A stretch of 64,000 nt of DNA, taken from NCBI GenBank assembly GCA_011316305.1, contig SAUG01000061.1, positions 124,001-188,000 on the forward strand, given 5' to 3'. Within the stretch, counting starts at the first letter, position 1. Every line of letters begins with the position of its first letter. The position numbers were made by a program, and so were the translations under genes. This document shows, one piece after another, positions 33,727-46,000 of the stretch. Origin of the DNA: Rusavskia elegans (Eukaryota > Ascomycota > Lecanoromycetes > Teloschistales > Teloschistaceae). Under the pieces are notes generated by a model, which worked only from the letters and a program-made list of their open reading frames with translations, was not told the origin of the DNA and did no database searches.

Positions 33727-34577
33727 GATGATAATGATTTAAACTAGAAGGTTTATCGATAACTCCTTTAATTTGATAACTGTTTAAATTCCTCAGATAA
33801 TGCAAGGTTATCATATGCAGCATGCACGGTCGGGCATGACAGTATAGCCCTAAGTATTACATGTATCATTGGATTTGAACCTGCGCTTGAGGCGAATACA
33901 CCAAAAAGCAAGCTCGTTCCTGCCTGAGCTCGCAACAGATGCCACCCACAACAAAAGCTATCGTCCCGATAGCAAGTATTCAGGATACATCCTGAACAAG
34001 CAAACAAGCAAGCTGCTAAGCATGCTACAGTAAGCAGATAACCCGCTCGTAAGCAAGCAAACAAACACCCGAAGCACGCCCAGTCCACCCAGTTCCAATT
34101 CAGTTTCCATTTATCGCTCTGCCTCATTAAGGCGCTGATAGTCAACTCGGTGTTAGTGACGCAGCCCGGCACGGCGAACGGTTGACTGTGATTCGGTTGG
34201 TCTGTGAGGTACGGTACGGCGGAGGTTGCTTCGGTAGATAGTCGACGAGGTCGACGGGTATGGGTTACAGGTTGGCGAGCTTCCATAGCGGGTTCGAGTG
34301 TTCGGTTTTCAACGCCAGCTGCGACTCCAAATAGCTGCTTATAGGTATCAATCAAATCCCATTAGACATGAACCACTCAAGTTTTCATATCGCATTTCGT
34401 GACAGCCACATCGTATTAGATCGAAAGCTGCCAGGTATCTCGGGTTCAACTACAGATTTGTGCTTTCAACTCGCACCGAGATCGCCAGAAATGATTGGAT
34501 TCATTCTGCTAGGGTAGGCGTATATGCGGCTAACTCAAAAGGTAGTTCTGAGCGCATACAACAGTAGAAATGCCGCT
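33727..34577. other. Low-complexity stretch beside the tRNA
   Basis: Contains AAGCAAGC/AAACAAGC-type short repeats around 33,995-34,075. A GGTTCAAATCC-like B box (minus strand, about 33,870) is preceded by a D-arm-like hairpin, but T-stem pairing fails there, so I call no second tRNA. A minus-strand open frame of 195 codons here draws its Cys/Leu-rich composition from the repeats. Confidence 0.4.
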
Positions 34578-37500
34578 TTATGCATATGCCTCGTTTATCC
34601 CTTCCCTAGCTATAAAATCTGGTCCGAGTGGCAGAGGGCCGAACCAATGAAACAGGCTCTTATCGCTCTCCCCCAGTTTAGCAAGAGCCACCTCCACCCA
34701 AGTCCGATCGAATTCAGGATTCTTGATCCACCAAGTCATGAACGCTGTCATGTTTAGACGCCTGAAAAGACGGTGCGGCGGTATTGGCCAATTGCGGGGC
34801 TGTATTACACATCAGCTGGCCAAACGGAGAAATACTGGTGACCAGTAATCATACCTTTTCATTGTACCTGCCTGACAATTCAGGGTGATTGATCCAGGTT
34901 ATGTATGCTTTCCGGACGTCTTCAGGGAGGTGATGGAAGATTTCCCACATGCGACTATACAAACGCACGCCTTGTTCCTTGTCTGTATCAAATAGTTTTC
35001 GTTCTTCGTCAAATCTTGCCAATAGCGCCTTGACATTATTGTGATTTGGTAGATACAGCCAGATCGTCTCGACGATTTGTTTCTGTATCTTCATAGGCGT
35101 ACAATTAGAAGGTGTCATAAAAACTCTCATGGTGTACTTACCTGCTGTAAGTGACGTGGTTCCGACGTAATAACTTCGCGACAGTCGGTGTATCTTAGGT
35201 CTGCAACCCCATCCACCTCAGTTTTATGTATCTACTCCTTCAGACAAGTATAGCAAAAGATATGATCATATGGAAGTAAGCAGGGCTGAGAGAGCCAATC
35301 GAGACAGATGGAGCACTTGAATGGTTTTAGGACCGGTGCCTCCATGTCGAATTCGTTTGAGGACAAGAAAGATGATGTGTGAAGGTTGACAGATGCAAGT
35401 TATTGCAGCCCTGCCCTTGACGTCAGCCCTCATACGACAGTGAATGTAAATCAACACAGATAGTGACTTGCCAGAAGCCAAACGTTTGAATATACGCAGA
35501 TTCCCCTCGGACTGTTCACGCTGCTCAGGGCCTAAGTCCGTAAACGCGCCCTCATGCTTCCGTTTCTCCAAGAAGGCGCCGTATTCTTGCCTAATGACTT
35601 TCGCAATCTTTCCTATCATGAGATCTTCAGTCTCTAAAGCGCTCGATATTGGATCGTTGGCGATGTCTGGATCGGCCTTGATAGCATTCCTAATACATGT
35701 TATCAGATTGGATCCGTCGGTATCCCCCACCTAGCCACATTTCAGTTATCATAACATGATGTAAGCTCCATGAGTACCACATACGTTTTCAATATCAGTT
35801 TGACTATACTGTAGCGAACTTGAACCATGATCACTTGTGATCTGGCACACATTAGCTACGACAATTCGTCAGGGAAACGTCTGCGGGTATCAAATACATT
35901 ATGGGATGCAGTGTAGTCACGTTGTGGTTGAACTGTCTTACGCTGGCCAAGCCCGGGATTCTTGTAGGATATATTAGTGATTTGAAGCTATGGGTATAAC
36001 CAGGGGCACGTTACTTACACTCTGGGATGCAGTCTGGTTAAGTGGCAGTCGAGATGTCTCATGCTGGTCGTCCTCGGGATCCGATACAGACTGAAAGAAT
36101 GACGCCAAGAAGGCTTTAGGAAGCGGGCCGATATACTCTCTGTTTACAATATCGAGGATCCGATGCCACGCTGGGTATCGTAAAAAACGTTGACAGTATT
36201 TTTCTGGCTCGCTCGCACGCCCGGTCGAGAACAGCCAGGGTTTACCCCTCGGATACTTACGTAGTCCCAATTGATCATCTGTCTTCGTGGGGGCAAATTC
36301 GTCCACGTTTTCGAAGACTATACGAGATACATCCGTGATGAGACGCGTGGCAGCAAGTTTAGAGGAGCGACGAGGGTCGTTTACGGCGAAGAAGCGAGTG
36401 GCAATGATATCCCGTATATCCTCTTTCGGTTCAAACCGGCCTCGCTTCTGTCCTTTGTTGATGTTGTCCGGAACAAGCCATCTTATTACCTGTGGCATGA
36501 CCAAATTGAAAGCCAAGATATTGTGCGTGAAAAAGCTTTTGAGCTGGCTATGGGAGAGGATAGCAGAAGGTTTCTATGGAGGAAGTCGGGCGCGTAGCCG
36601 ATCGTAGATGGCGAAATACTGTTCGTCGCTTAAACCTATAAGGCTTAGTTTGCGTTCCTTCGATTCAATATTACTGTAACGCTAAAAAAGTTTGTTGAGT
36701 ATTTCGAGGTCTGGCGGATCGTTATTAAGATACTCTGCCAGCGTATCTTGTAATTCCAGGTCGAAATACCGGATTGGAATGTCGTTACCTATCAGCCACT
36801 TCTGAAATCGTGTCGCCTGTATGAACCAGGTCTTCCAGAAATCAAAATATTGGGAGAGGACCATCTGATATATCGCATTGATTTGAAACAGCTTAATGCC
36901 AACTCCGGACTGAACCCATGCTGTTAATGCTGGACGTAAGGGACTTAAGAAGATTGCGAGCATCTTGTCTATGGTATTTGATTTCTGTATCCGGCAAATA
37001 CTCAGGTGTAGGGAGAATGCATTTTTTAGGTCCGTTTTGGATCTATGAGTATTTGCCGATGAAAGGAAGTCTGTGATGATTTCTGGGGAAGCGGCTGAGT
37101 TAGACGCATCGTAGAAATTTGCGATATATGGTATGATAGCGCACATGTTACGGAACAATTCTCCGCTTGAAGCCTGCTTGGAAATATTGGCAATATTCCC
37201 TGACAGATTGACAAGATTGATCGGATGCAGCGTATCCAGGTTGTATACCTTTGCGACCCAGACGGGCTCAGAGGTGACCTTGTCTCTTTTTCTTAACTCT
37301 TTCAACGCCAACAGACGATGCTGGCCGCTGATGACTAGAAGCTTATTAGCTGTATCCGGCTAAATGAGTGACTGAAATATCAGGTCATTGGATGATGGTG
37401 GCGGTCGCCATTGTCTGATCCAAGACGCAGTATCCCTCTTATGATTCCGAAAGCAGTCGACAAAGTCCCTATAACGGGTACCAAGTAGTATATGATTGTC

Positions 37501-37722
37501 GTAATTTTTATGGGCTACGCCAGTAGCAAAACGATCTGCCAGCCTTTTTATATGACTTTGATCCGGAGGTCGATTGGATCTATCTGGCCAGTCTATGGTT
37601 ATATCACGCAATGGGACCTCGGCAATGAATAGCAGATGAGCTTGAACTTGCTGGAGAATGTGATGAGGTTGGAAGATTTCCGGAAGGCCCAAGTTGACTG
37701 GAGGGTCTGAGGTCTCCGCCAT
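34578..37722 (-). pseudogene. ParB/DGQHR-like gene interrupted by three in-frame TAG codons
   Basis: One minus-strand frame runs from ATG 37,722 to about 36,010, broken only by TAG at 37360, 36682 and 36574. The N-terminal part fits a ParB/sulfiredoxin-like fold: DITIDWPDRSNRPPDQSHIK with RLADRFATG, then LLVISGQHRLLALKELRKR, the SGQHR signature. A long helical region follows (LFQINAIYQMVLSQYFDFW, RKYPRGKPWLFSTGR). After a GTAAGT donor near 36,010, further exons look likely: GDTDGSNLITCIRNAIKADP (35,730 down), then the frame at 35,130-34,849 (WLYLPNHNNVKALLARFDEE), and a last piece ending at TAA 34,578 (TWWIKNPEFDRTW). Exon joins there are unresolved. Each TAG fits CAG changed at a CpA site. 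Function is unknown; known ParB-like domains bind or cleave DNA or use nucleotides. Confidence 0.6.
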
Positions 37723-38322
37723 TTTTTATAAAGCACTGGCAAATGTTGCGACGTTCGTCTGGTTGGGCTAGTAAGATCTTCGAATATGATGTCTTTGGTA
37801 ATGGAGATTGGTAAAGTCGGACGAATTGGGTACAGTGAGATGGCGGCGCCGTGACCCTAGTAGATGAAGAGGCTTAGTATTATGTAAGTTCTGCTCAGAT
37901 AATTCGAATAATGAACACATAGATAGACAGACTGTTTGGATAGCTGCTGATACGACTACATATATAAACAGAAATGAACTGACCTTTTGTCCTGGTTGCA
38001 ATACTAGGGTTCTATTGCGCCGTATTTTTTGGCCAAACTGAAGTGTGGAGGATATTGTTAGATGTGAAATGTACGTCATGGCTGGCAACCGCACCGCCCG
38101 CCCCGCCCAGACGCTAAAGCTGGTACCGGTAAGGTGAAAACCCCACTACCCCAACAAATTCTGAATCACTTTCCAAAAACCCCGATCGCTTCTTTATGCC
38201 AGCTCCTGCCAGAGCTGCCACGTATATCCCTTTGCAAGCTGTAAGATACGAGGCAGTAAGCAGAGTTGTATCCTTCAGACCAAACACCATACTCGCAGAG
38301 GAACTGTCAAGACTCTGCCAAT
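37723..38322. other. Intergenic region between divergent relics
   Basis: About 600 bp between the ParB-like start and a rightward membrane-protein relic. I see no gene. It would be a shared promoter region if both were once active. Confidence 0.4.
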
Positions 38323-38915
38323 ATGTCAGCAACCGGCTCTCCTTTTATCCATCTAATCCCCAGCCCGGACTCCACCCTGACAGAAGTCAGAGCCTGGCTC
38401 ACGGCCCATTTCTAAGCCCTGCACGAGGACCCCGAGAAGGTTGCAGCTGAAGTCAACAAATGTAACATGAACGGCAAGGTCTTATACGCCGACCCGGCTG
38501 AAGGAGCTTTAGCCCGATTCTGGGCATGTTATCTACCATGACATCCAGTCAACCGTTTACGGCAGAGTACGTGGTCTGAAATTATATATTTGTGGCAGAT
38601 TCATTGATAATTAGGTCAGTACCACAATTTTTTAGACAATTCTGCTAGTTGCTATTCCCACTATCAACTTCGCCTGCGGAAGCCTCGGGCTTATTACCTG
38701 GCTTAAGGGATACAACTGGTTTCCGCTGCTATTATTCGGCACTACTACGGTCGCTACCCTCGGGCTTTAGACCCTTTTAAATTACTGCTGCACCCCCGAC
38801 TACGTTGGTAACCCTAACAACGGCAACTTCTTTAAATATAGACTCCACGGTATCCCAGACCAATGGTTCTGGAACACTATTAAAATACTTTAGGCGGCGG
38901 CGGCCTAAAAAACAT
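38323..38915 (+). pseudogene. Relic of a membrane-protein gene with UAR stops and a frameshift
   Basis: The frame from ATG 38,323 reads SATGSPFIHLIPSPDSTLTE, then VRAWLTAHF, a TAA, and ALHEDPEKVAAEV. After a frame change near 38,535 it continues YHDIQSTVYGRVRGLKLYIC and TILLVAIPTINFACGSLGL, a hydrophobic segment, then WFPLLLFGTTTVATLGL. Stops in it are TAG or TAA where Gln would fit. At least two membrane spans are visible. I do not recognise the family; the same CA-to-TA damage is seen in the neighbouring relics. Confidence 0.45.
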
Positions 38916-39412
38916 GGGTTATCTGTTTCAGTTGATTCTGCTTAAGATAGACCTGGTGGGACCTCTGGGTACCATTTGCAGTATGGTGAGTAAGCTACGA
39001 TGTTTCACTTCTTTCTGCTATTATTAGAAGATATCAGAATACTGATTTATGATAGAAGCATAATTACCAAACTCGCATTAGACGGAGTATGCGTAAATAA
39101 TTCTGCCGCCCTTGAAAGTATCAGACAAATCATGTTAGAGAGGATGAGAAGAGGACCCGGGACAAGATGGAGAGGATGGGGGTTTGGGGACTTGCTACTA
39201 TAAGAGAGTATTAAGTAGTACTACATGTTAGAGGCAGAATACAGCTATGGCTCTTACTGGAGTAGATTCCGAGGGGAGTAGTGCTCGCCTACCTAGAACT
39301 ATTAGCTTACAGTAAAATCGAAGATTATAACCAGCCTAGTGATTAAATAATCCTCGTTTACAAAAGACAAACTATCTACTATGTACGAATCAAATCTTTG
39401 CACAAGATCGAC
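38916..39412. other. Stretch between relics
   Basis: No supported gene. On the plus strand, fragments such as VVLAYLELLAYSKIEDYNQP before the retroelement relic suggest its frame may have extended further left, again with TAA and TAG interruptions. Confidence 0.35.
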
Positions 39413-40605
39413 ATGTTTAACGGATCAGGTTCTCCTGCAGCGAATTCCTAGATTCTAGCTATGGCAGCCTCTACCGATGCTACTAAACCACCATATAAGA
39501 GAGGTATCTTGGTGACAACCGGAGGAGTCAAGAAGAACACTACCAGCTCCAAAGCCAAAGGGAAGCAACCAGCAGGCTTACCACAGCATATCGTCGATTA
39601 AATTGCAGTACACCAAGCACAGTCTAAAGCTGATGAGAACGATGATGATGAAGTTATCGAGATGGACTATGAAGAGGAGGATAAGGAGAAAGAGAATCCC
39701 GATTCGTCAAATTTTCTAAATCGGGGGAGAAAGGTGGCTTGGAATATTAATTCTGATGTACCGCAGACCCGGGTATCCAAGACAGCCAAGATCCAAGAGC
39801 TGGTTGAGGCAAAGATGCCGAAGGTTCCTGATCCTATTCGAGGAATGGTTGGAAAGAATCGCTTCGACATGAGAAAGATACTGGATACGATTGTCGATAT
39901 TATATTGGGTGAGTTGTTGGATCGTTCAGATACTACGATTAAAGAAATGGCCCATTTTATGACTCGGTCTACCCCTGGCTACCGTGTGAAAAAGCCTACG
40001 AAAGCTCAACCGAATGCTACGCAATCGTAGAACCAGCAATCGAATGTGGTAATATTGTTAGCAGCAATAATGCCTCCACCTGTTACAGCATATGCTTATG
40101 AGGATGATGGGAAGAGTACTCCTCTTATGATCACAGCTTGGGTCGGTATGAACCGGTTCAGCAAGGTTCTCCTCGACGGCGGTTCTTTGGTCGAGTTGAT
40201 TAGTTGCAAGAAACTCAACAAGATATCCCTACGCCAGGAGATCTACAGGGCTGGATACATTCGCGTTAGCCTGGCTAATGATACTCTCGACAACCTTACT
40301 CGATACGTGAAGCTTTCTATTAATGTCCAGGGAGTTGAAGCTGTTATCAAAGCATGGGTAGTCGATGTTGAAGTCTATGATATTCTGCTGGATTTAGGTT
40401 GGATGAGACGAGTTTATTGTAATCTCTATTTCGGTCTTGGACGTGTCACGATCTCCGGAGATGATCAAGTTGAGCGAGAAAATCCAGCAGAGCTAGCACC
40501 TATGGAAGCTCCCCTCCCAATTGTCGAATTTGATGAAGATGACGAACTCACAGCCGACCAAGCTTGCGAACGCCTCCTTGAGGAACGAGAAAAGTTGTAG
40601 CCCCG
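39413..40605 (+). pseudogene. Ty3/gypsy-type polyprotein relic with retropepsin domain
   Basis: One plus-strand frame runs from ATG 39,413 to beyond 40,600, broken by TAG (39,449 region), TAA (about 39,599), TAG (40,028) and TAG (40,598). The acidic-basic first part (DYEEEDKEKENPDSSNFL, then VPDPIRGMVGKNRFDM) resembles a fungal gag-protease junction. A retropepsin-like domain follows: LMITAWVGMNRFSKVLLDGG, SLVELISCKKL, VEAVIKAWVVDVEVYDILLD. The catalytic Asp-Ser/Thr-Gly has become Asp-Gly-Gly, so the copy is probably inactive. No reverse transcriptase or RNase H follows; the frame decays before a MITE-like element at 40.8 kb. Confidence 0.65.
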
Positions 40606-40798
40606 TCCTCTTATAACAATATCAACCCAGGCGGAGGATGGGGCCAATCTAATTCTTGGAAAGACGTATTGACAGCAACCTCAAAGGCCAGTTGAGAGGT
40701 GTTAAACGAGGTACCGAAGCAAGCCCGAAGTTTTTGAAAGACGAACGAATCATTATGTTCATCCTATTCCGTTTGAGACGCGGAAACTCGTTTTGGCA

Positions 40799-41487
40799 AG
40801 GGTCATGATCCGCGCACTCCATATTATCACTAAAACACTCCATGGAGATCACTAAAACACTCCATGCAGTGGTCAAACTTTACTATATGAGGCATAGCGT
40901 ACCCGAGTTGACCAATCAGATAATCAAAATTTACAGGGTCCACCCTACTTTGTGAATAACCTCATCGAGATCCCAATTCTTTAACTACCTCGTATAACCT
41001 TGTCCACACACCCAATGTTCAAGGTTTAGAGCTAAAACTCTCACACCTTCTAGCTATATGCCTATACTGTCAAACATGAGAATATCCAGTATACGCGGCC
41101 AGAATTGGGTACGGAGTACCTCTTGAATCTCGTTCACCTCGATCGTGGAGAACATCTCACCACCCAAAGCTGCTGGAGATGCCCTAAGGTAGGGCTAGCC
41201 CTAATCTCCTTCCTTTTCTTTAGTTCTCCATCGGCTTAAGTTCGGCAGTCTCGCTTAACAAAGCTAGACTACCCGATACAGCCATTCATAATTACAGAAT
41301 GCATGAGAGGCAGACTTTTGGCGTGAGATATACGAGAGAGGGGGGGGTGGCGGAGTGGCAACTCAGCACTCCGATTGGTCAAATCTTGCTTAATAAGCGT
41401 GGAGTTTTATAGTGATCCCCATGGAGTGTTTTAGTAATCTCCATGGAGTGCTTTAGTGATACTGTGGAGTGCGCAGATCATGACCCT
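40799..41487. mobile_element. MITE-like element with long terminal inverted repeats
   Basis: 689 bp. The left end starts AGGGTCATGATCCGCGCACT and the right end, read from the other strand, AGGGTCATGATCTGCGCACT. The inverted repeat continues for about 70 bp with few mismatches. Each arm contains about two tandem copies of a 22-bp unit (CACTAAAACACTCCATGGAGAT). A second inverted pair further in (TTGACCAATC and GATTGGTCAA) supports the symmetry. It has no coding capacity. I could not find a convincing target-site duplication, so the exact ends and superfamily are open. It lies inside retroelement relic sequence. Confidence 0.7.
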
Positions 41488-41631
41488 ATAAATTTCGTGA
41501 TAATCAATATATTTATAGTTATTTCATTCGTGGGTATACCCGTCTTGACATTCGCTAAGGCTAAGGTAAATATCTGGGCGGCACGAGTAAATTCGAGTTG
41601 TAAAGAGGTGGGGATTAGAGCTAGTCACCCT

Positions 41632-41760
41632 TGAGAAGGCTGGCGCGGGGTACGCCAAATTTGGCTTGTATTTAGCCGACTTTCTCCTGCCCTAGATTGC
41701 TTAGTTTCTACCAGTTAGTCCTGTACCACGTCAATTTCGAGTCGTTCAGTTGGGGTCCGG
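41632..41760 (+). repeat. LTR-like direct repeat, copy 1
   Basis: Starts TGAGAAGGCTGGCGCGGGGT and shares the block CTTGTATTTAGCC, CTTTCTCCTGCCCTAGAT, TACCAGTTAG, CACGTC and ATTTCGAGTC with 47001-47130 in the same orientation. Similarity fades after about 120 bp. It is probably part of an LTR. What precedes it is not purine-rich. Confidence 0.55.
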
Positions 41761-42469
41761 GCCGCGATCAAGTGATTTATTATAGCTTACTGACGCCTTT
41801 GTCTTGTCAGAGTAAGGAACAGATTTCAGCCGGCCAGGAAGGCAGACGGTTGGGAGTTTATATTTGCTCGTTGGAAACGGTTGGGATGTACCCTTGCTCC
41901 TGCTTTCCCTATTATCGCTTTCTTATCGATTCCCGTCAAATGTCTTATGCCTGAGCTGGGCATATTGTTCCTTCCACTGTTTTAGCGAAGAACTGTGGCC
42001 TCACGAGCTCGTTTACCGAATCGAAAGCCGACGCCTACTCGCCCGGGAATCGATATCACTTTTTATCTATTATCGGAGTCAGAAACCGATCCAATTACCC
42101 AGAATACTCCTGAGGCGGACTCGGAGTCACCTATTTCACCACCTCCAGCCCTTACGAAAGCATCCCCGTCAGCTAATCAAACTTTCGTTCCTTACACGCC
42201 AATACCCAAGGCCAAAGAAGAGTCAGCAATCACCAAACACACAACCACCCCTCCAGTAACGCCTACGCAAGCCTCTTCCGAGCCTATCGAAGCCACCCAC
42301 AAGCACACCTCCTCTACAGCCGACCCGTTCGACTCTGTCGAGTACCCTAAGGAGCTGTGGTTACCCTAAAACACACCAGACTTTAAGAGACAGTCGGTAT
42401 CGGTGATTGAACCATAAATCGTTGAGTCAGCAGCAAAAGCAAAGATGGGATACACCAAGATTCGGATAT

Positions 42470-42901
42470 CTGGCCAGCGAAGAAGCGGCCTATGCTAGTT
42501 ACAGCAAAGGTCGCCGCTTACGACAGTAGCGAATTCCAGAGCTAGGCGATTTGGTAGTGGTCCGCAATCATGCCGTGGACAAACGACATGGGAAGAAACT
42601 TGAGCCTGAGTGGTTGGGACCCCGAATGCTCGTGAAATAGTCAGGTTTGGGTTTCTCTGGACATGTGCGACAACTACACGGAGACGGAAAAACCAAGAGG
42701 TATTATAGGATGGATATTATGACTTACCACGCGACGCAGGATTTGGTGTTGGGAGGAATGCGCATCGACAATCCCGCCCATGGCTATGTCAGTAACGTGA
42801 ATCACTACTATACGAAATGGAGGACGCGCGATGTTTTTGCCTACGCAAATCTACCGATTACCCTGGGCTTGTCAATGACAAGCCCTTTGCGTCCGAAATG
42901 A
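42470..42901 (+). pseudogene. C-terminal integrase fragment of a Ty3/gypsy-type element
   Basis: The plus-strand frame ending at TGA 42,901 reads RIPELGDLVVVRNHAVDKRH, then KLEPEWLGPRMLVK, a TAG, GHVRQLHGDGKTKRYYRMDI. This is the typical C-terminal SH3-like part of gypsy integrases (GDLVLVxN...KLxxxWLGPxxV...YxLxxLDG). Two TAG codons interrupt it (after RRLRQ and after MLVK). The zinc-finger and DDE core are not found upstream. A Pro/Thr-rich open frame at 41,995-42,369 (RARLPNRKPTPTRPGIDITF) lies between it and the LTR-like repeat and may be an unrelated gag start of the same composite. Confidence 0.65.
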
Positions 42902-43085
42902 CATAAAACTATTTTCACTCGAGCATCATTAGGAGTACGCGGCAAACGTATAAGCGCGCATCCTTGTACAGCATTGAACAACCCTCACCTCACACTCAAT
43001 TATCACAACTTTTCTTAGATGAAGATCAACACTTGTCTTTGTATTAGCGCGAGGAAACACATTCCTTCCCCTCACAACCGGTGGC

Positions 43086-46000
43086 ATGGTGCGAATACCA
43101 AAGTTTAACAAGCCTGATCCTGAAATGCAGAGGAGAGGTAATCTTGGAGCTGAAGCCAAGAAGAAAATGAAGAAAGAATCTTCGGATGCAGGAGCAACAT
43201 CAAGCTTACCAGGCCAATATGTCCCCTAAAAGAGAGGATAAAGCGATTTGGATAACTTATCCAATCAACCGTTAACTCTATTATAGCTACCAAAAAAGAA
43301 GAGAGCCTGGTATATGGGAGACGAGAGCGAACGGGCGTTCAGTAGCCAAAATCGTAATCGGTTACAGGAACTCTTGGATAAATATCCTATCTAGCCAACC
43401 TCTACAACAACGAGACTATCGACGGCACCTGTGATGATATCGTCAGCTCCAACGACTACCATAGATCATCCATTTTATACTACAACTCCTGAAACGACTT
43501 AAGTGCCTCCTGCGTCACCTTCTAAGATAAACCAGCGGACGTCAGTTAACCAGTTGCCAAATCCTACCACAGCTTAATCCAAACCTGCTGAAGCTCAATT
43601 GGAACCGGCGGAGAGTGACCAGAAAGGAAAAACTCCTCTAAGGCCAATAACTAAACCAGTACCGAAGAAGGCGACTGCAGCAGAACCAGCACCAAAAAAG
43701 GCTACTGCAACAGAGCCAGCAGCAAAGAAGGCTACTATAAAAGCTGCTGAGAAGCCGGCACCGAAAAAGCCCAGAGCCAGCAGAGCCAAGGCTACCGCAA
43801 CAAAGCTCAGAGCCAGCGGAGCCAAGGCTACCCCTACAGCAGAGGTTACCAAGTTATCGGTATCAGCTGAAGCTACCGGTGAACCAGCAGAATCAGAAAC
43901 TAAAGTACCGGAGGCTGCTACCTAGGCGGAAGAAGAAGTATTTGGGCCTCCTGATCTGAAAGCAATGACGGAAACCGAAGCTGGGAGCCGCTTCCTGCTA
44001 ACTACAGTGTCTTTTGAAGACACTGATATGGAAGAAATTATAAGAAACAAGGACCCGGATATATCTGAGAAGAACCCCAAGCGCATTTAAATACCAGGAT
44101 TAGCAACCGATGCTTATATCCAAGTTAATCTGGCGAAAATAGTAGCCTCGCTGCTAACCCCCTCTCAAGCCAGAGCTGCCAAAGCAGCTATATACGCTAA
44201 TGAACCAACTAGCCTCGACGAGGCGAAAAAGCGTATCAGTGATCTCTCATTATCGTCATAGAATCACCTATCCTACGGAACGCAGATAAAAGCAGTGGGC
44301 TATTCGCCTGCTACTCGGTCGGCTGATGAAGTACCAAATCCAGCTATAAAGCAAGAGAGTCTACTTCCGTCAGGTCTGTCCGACGAAACGATGGCAGTTA
44401 TACAGAGTAGCATAGATGAGAGCAAAACTATAGGAAACAAAGCTGGACGTGCGATTACAATATCAAGCAAGAGCAGTGAGAGTGATTTTTATGAAGAGGA
44501 TACGGGACCTACCCAGGATGCTCCAATAGCTCTTCCTCAGAGCACGGCATTATCGGACACTGCAACGCCCCCCCCGCAGAACACTGTAGCAGGTACCTTT
44601 TCCACTGAATTTCCTAAGGTTCACCAACCGTATCGCCCATACGACCAACGGGCACATGTGCACCAGTCTCTTTATTCCATAGGTGTCTCACAAACTCCTT
44701 AAGAACAGCCTCCACCACAACCGCCTACGACTAGCCACCGAACAATTCATGAGCATCAGCAACCGCGTATTGCAGGTACTGAGCACCGCCCAATACTGGG
44801 AGGTGCTACTGCGAGTTCATCCAAGGAAATTGAGTTTACCGTACCGGTGGATAGGAAGCCAATCGTTGAGCTATATATCGATGCTCAAAAACCACTAACA
44901 GGAATTCCAATGAACTCGATATTGAATCCAAATTGGCACAACTCTAATTACGATCCCAAAGAATCGCCTACAGCCAGGAAGTTCAACCCACCACCGTCTC
45001 AACGTACGCCAGTTGGTCAGCCAGCAATCCCAGTCCACAATCTGGCGCCAAAGCCATCTGCGCAATCTGCTACTCCTTATACGGAAGCACCCTCAAATCC
45101 TACCCAAGGCAAGCCGAATAACGATGGCCCACATATTCATCACTCTGGCGAGCAGAAAGGCGAGAGGAGGAAAAGAAAGATTGACGAAGCAAATGGGATT
45201 GAGCCAATTCCACCTGATGAGAGGATCGAGTTACGAGTCCTACCTTGGCGAGATCCCGCACGGCCACTATATCGTACAGTGTTCCACTCCAACGACGGGA
45301 AAGCATGTCAATTTATTTTCTACCACGAGAATTTACCTGAAGAAGATGAACAAACACGCTGGATAAATTGGATATCGCGGGAAGAACTTTTAGTTGAAAG
45401 AAATCTTGGTCTCCTTCGAGATACAGTGTTCAACTCGGAGTTTACTAAGGAGGATTTGGACATTCTGGATCTGAAGGCAGCTGGGGACCTTCTACCTCAC
45501 CTTGTCAATAACCAAGGAACCTTGCGCGAGCGGGCGGAAAGAGTACAGAAGCTAGGAAAGACCCTCCCAGACCGCCTCAAGAAAAAGATTGAGTTCTGGT
45601 CAAAGATCGCCAAATCAGCCAACCGACAAAAGGACCGATACGTGGATCGACTGGAAGCGATCAAAGGGATCGAAAACCCCGAGGAGACCGAGTTTGATAA
45701 GCGTCTAGCAAGCTTTGAAAATCTTATTATAGCAGCGGAAGGAGAGACTATCAAAGCGGCTGATCTCGACAGCGATCGGTATATGCTAAAAGAATACGTC
45801 GTATCGATGGCCGAGAAATTTCGCTAATAATACCTAGCAGTTGTCGCGTATATTAAAAAGCAAGGGGCAATAATGACGCAGCAAGAACACCGCCTGGTAC
45901 AAATGTTGCTCTATATGGAGTATAAGTTGAGGCAACCGGATGCCTAGCGCGCCTTTCTACCAGCAATGGTTACCACTCTCGATCCAAGACTATACGTCTG

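Noticed and set aside
33850..33960. Second tRNA next to tRNA-Thr
   Set aside because: A D-arm-like hairpin and a GGTTCAAATCC B box are present on the minus strand, but the T stem and the acceptor stem do not pair.
33768..34355. 195-codon minus-strand open frame
   Set aside because: Its Cys/Leu-rich middle is the translation of AAGCAAGC-type short repeats and its rest has no recognisable domain; no start context or neighbouring exon supports it.
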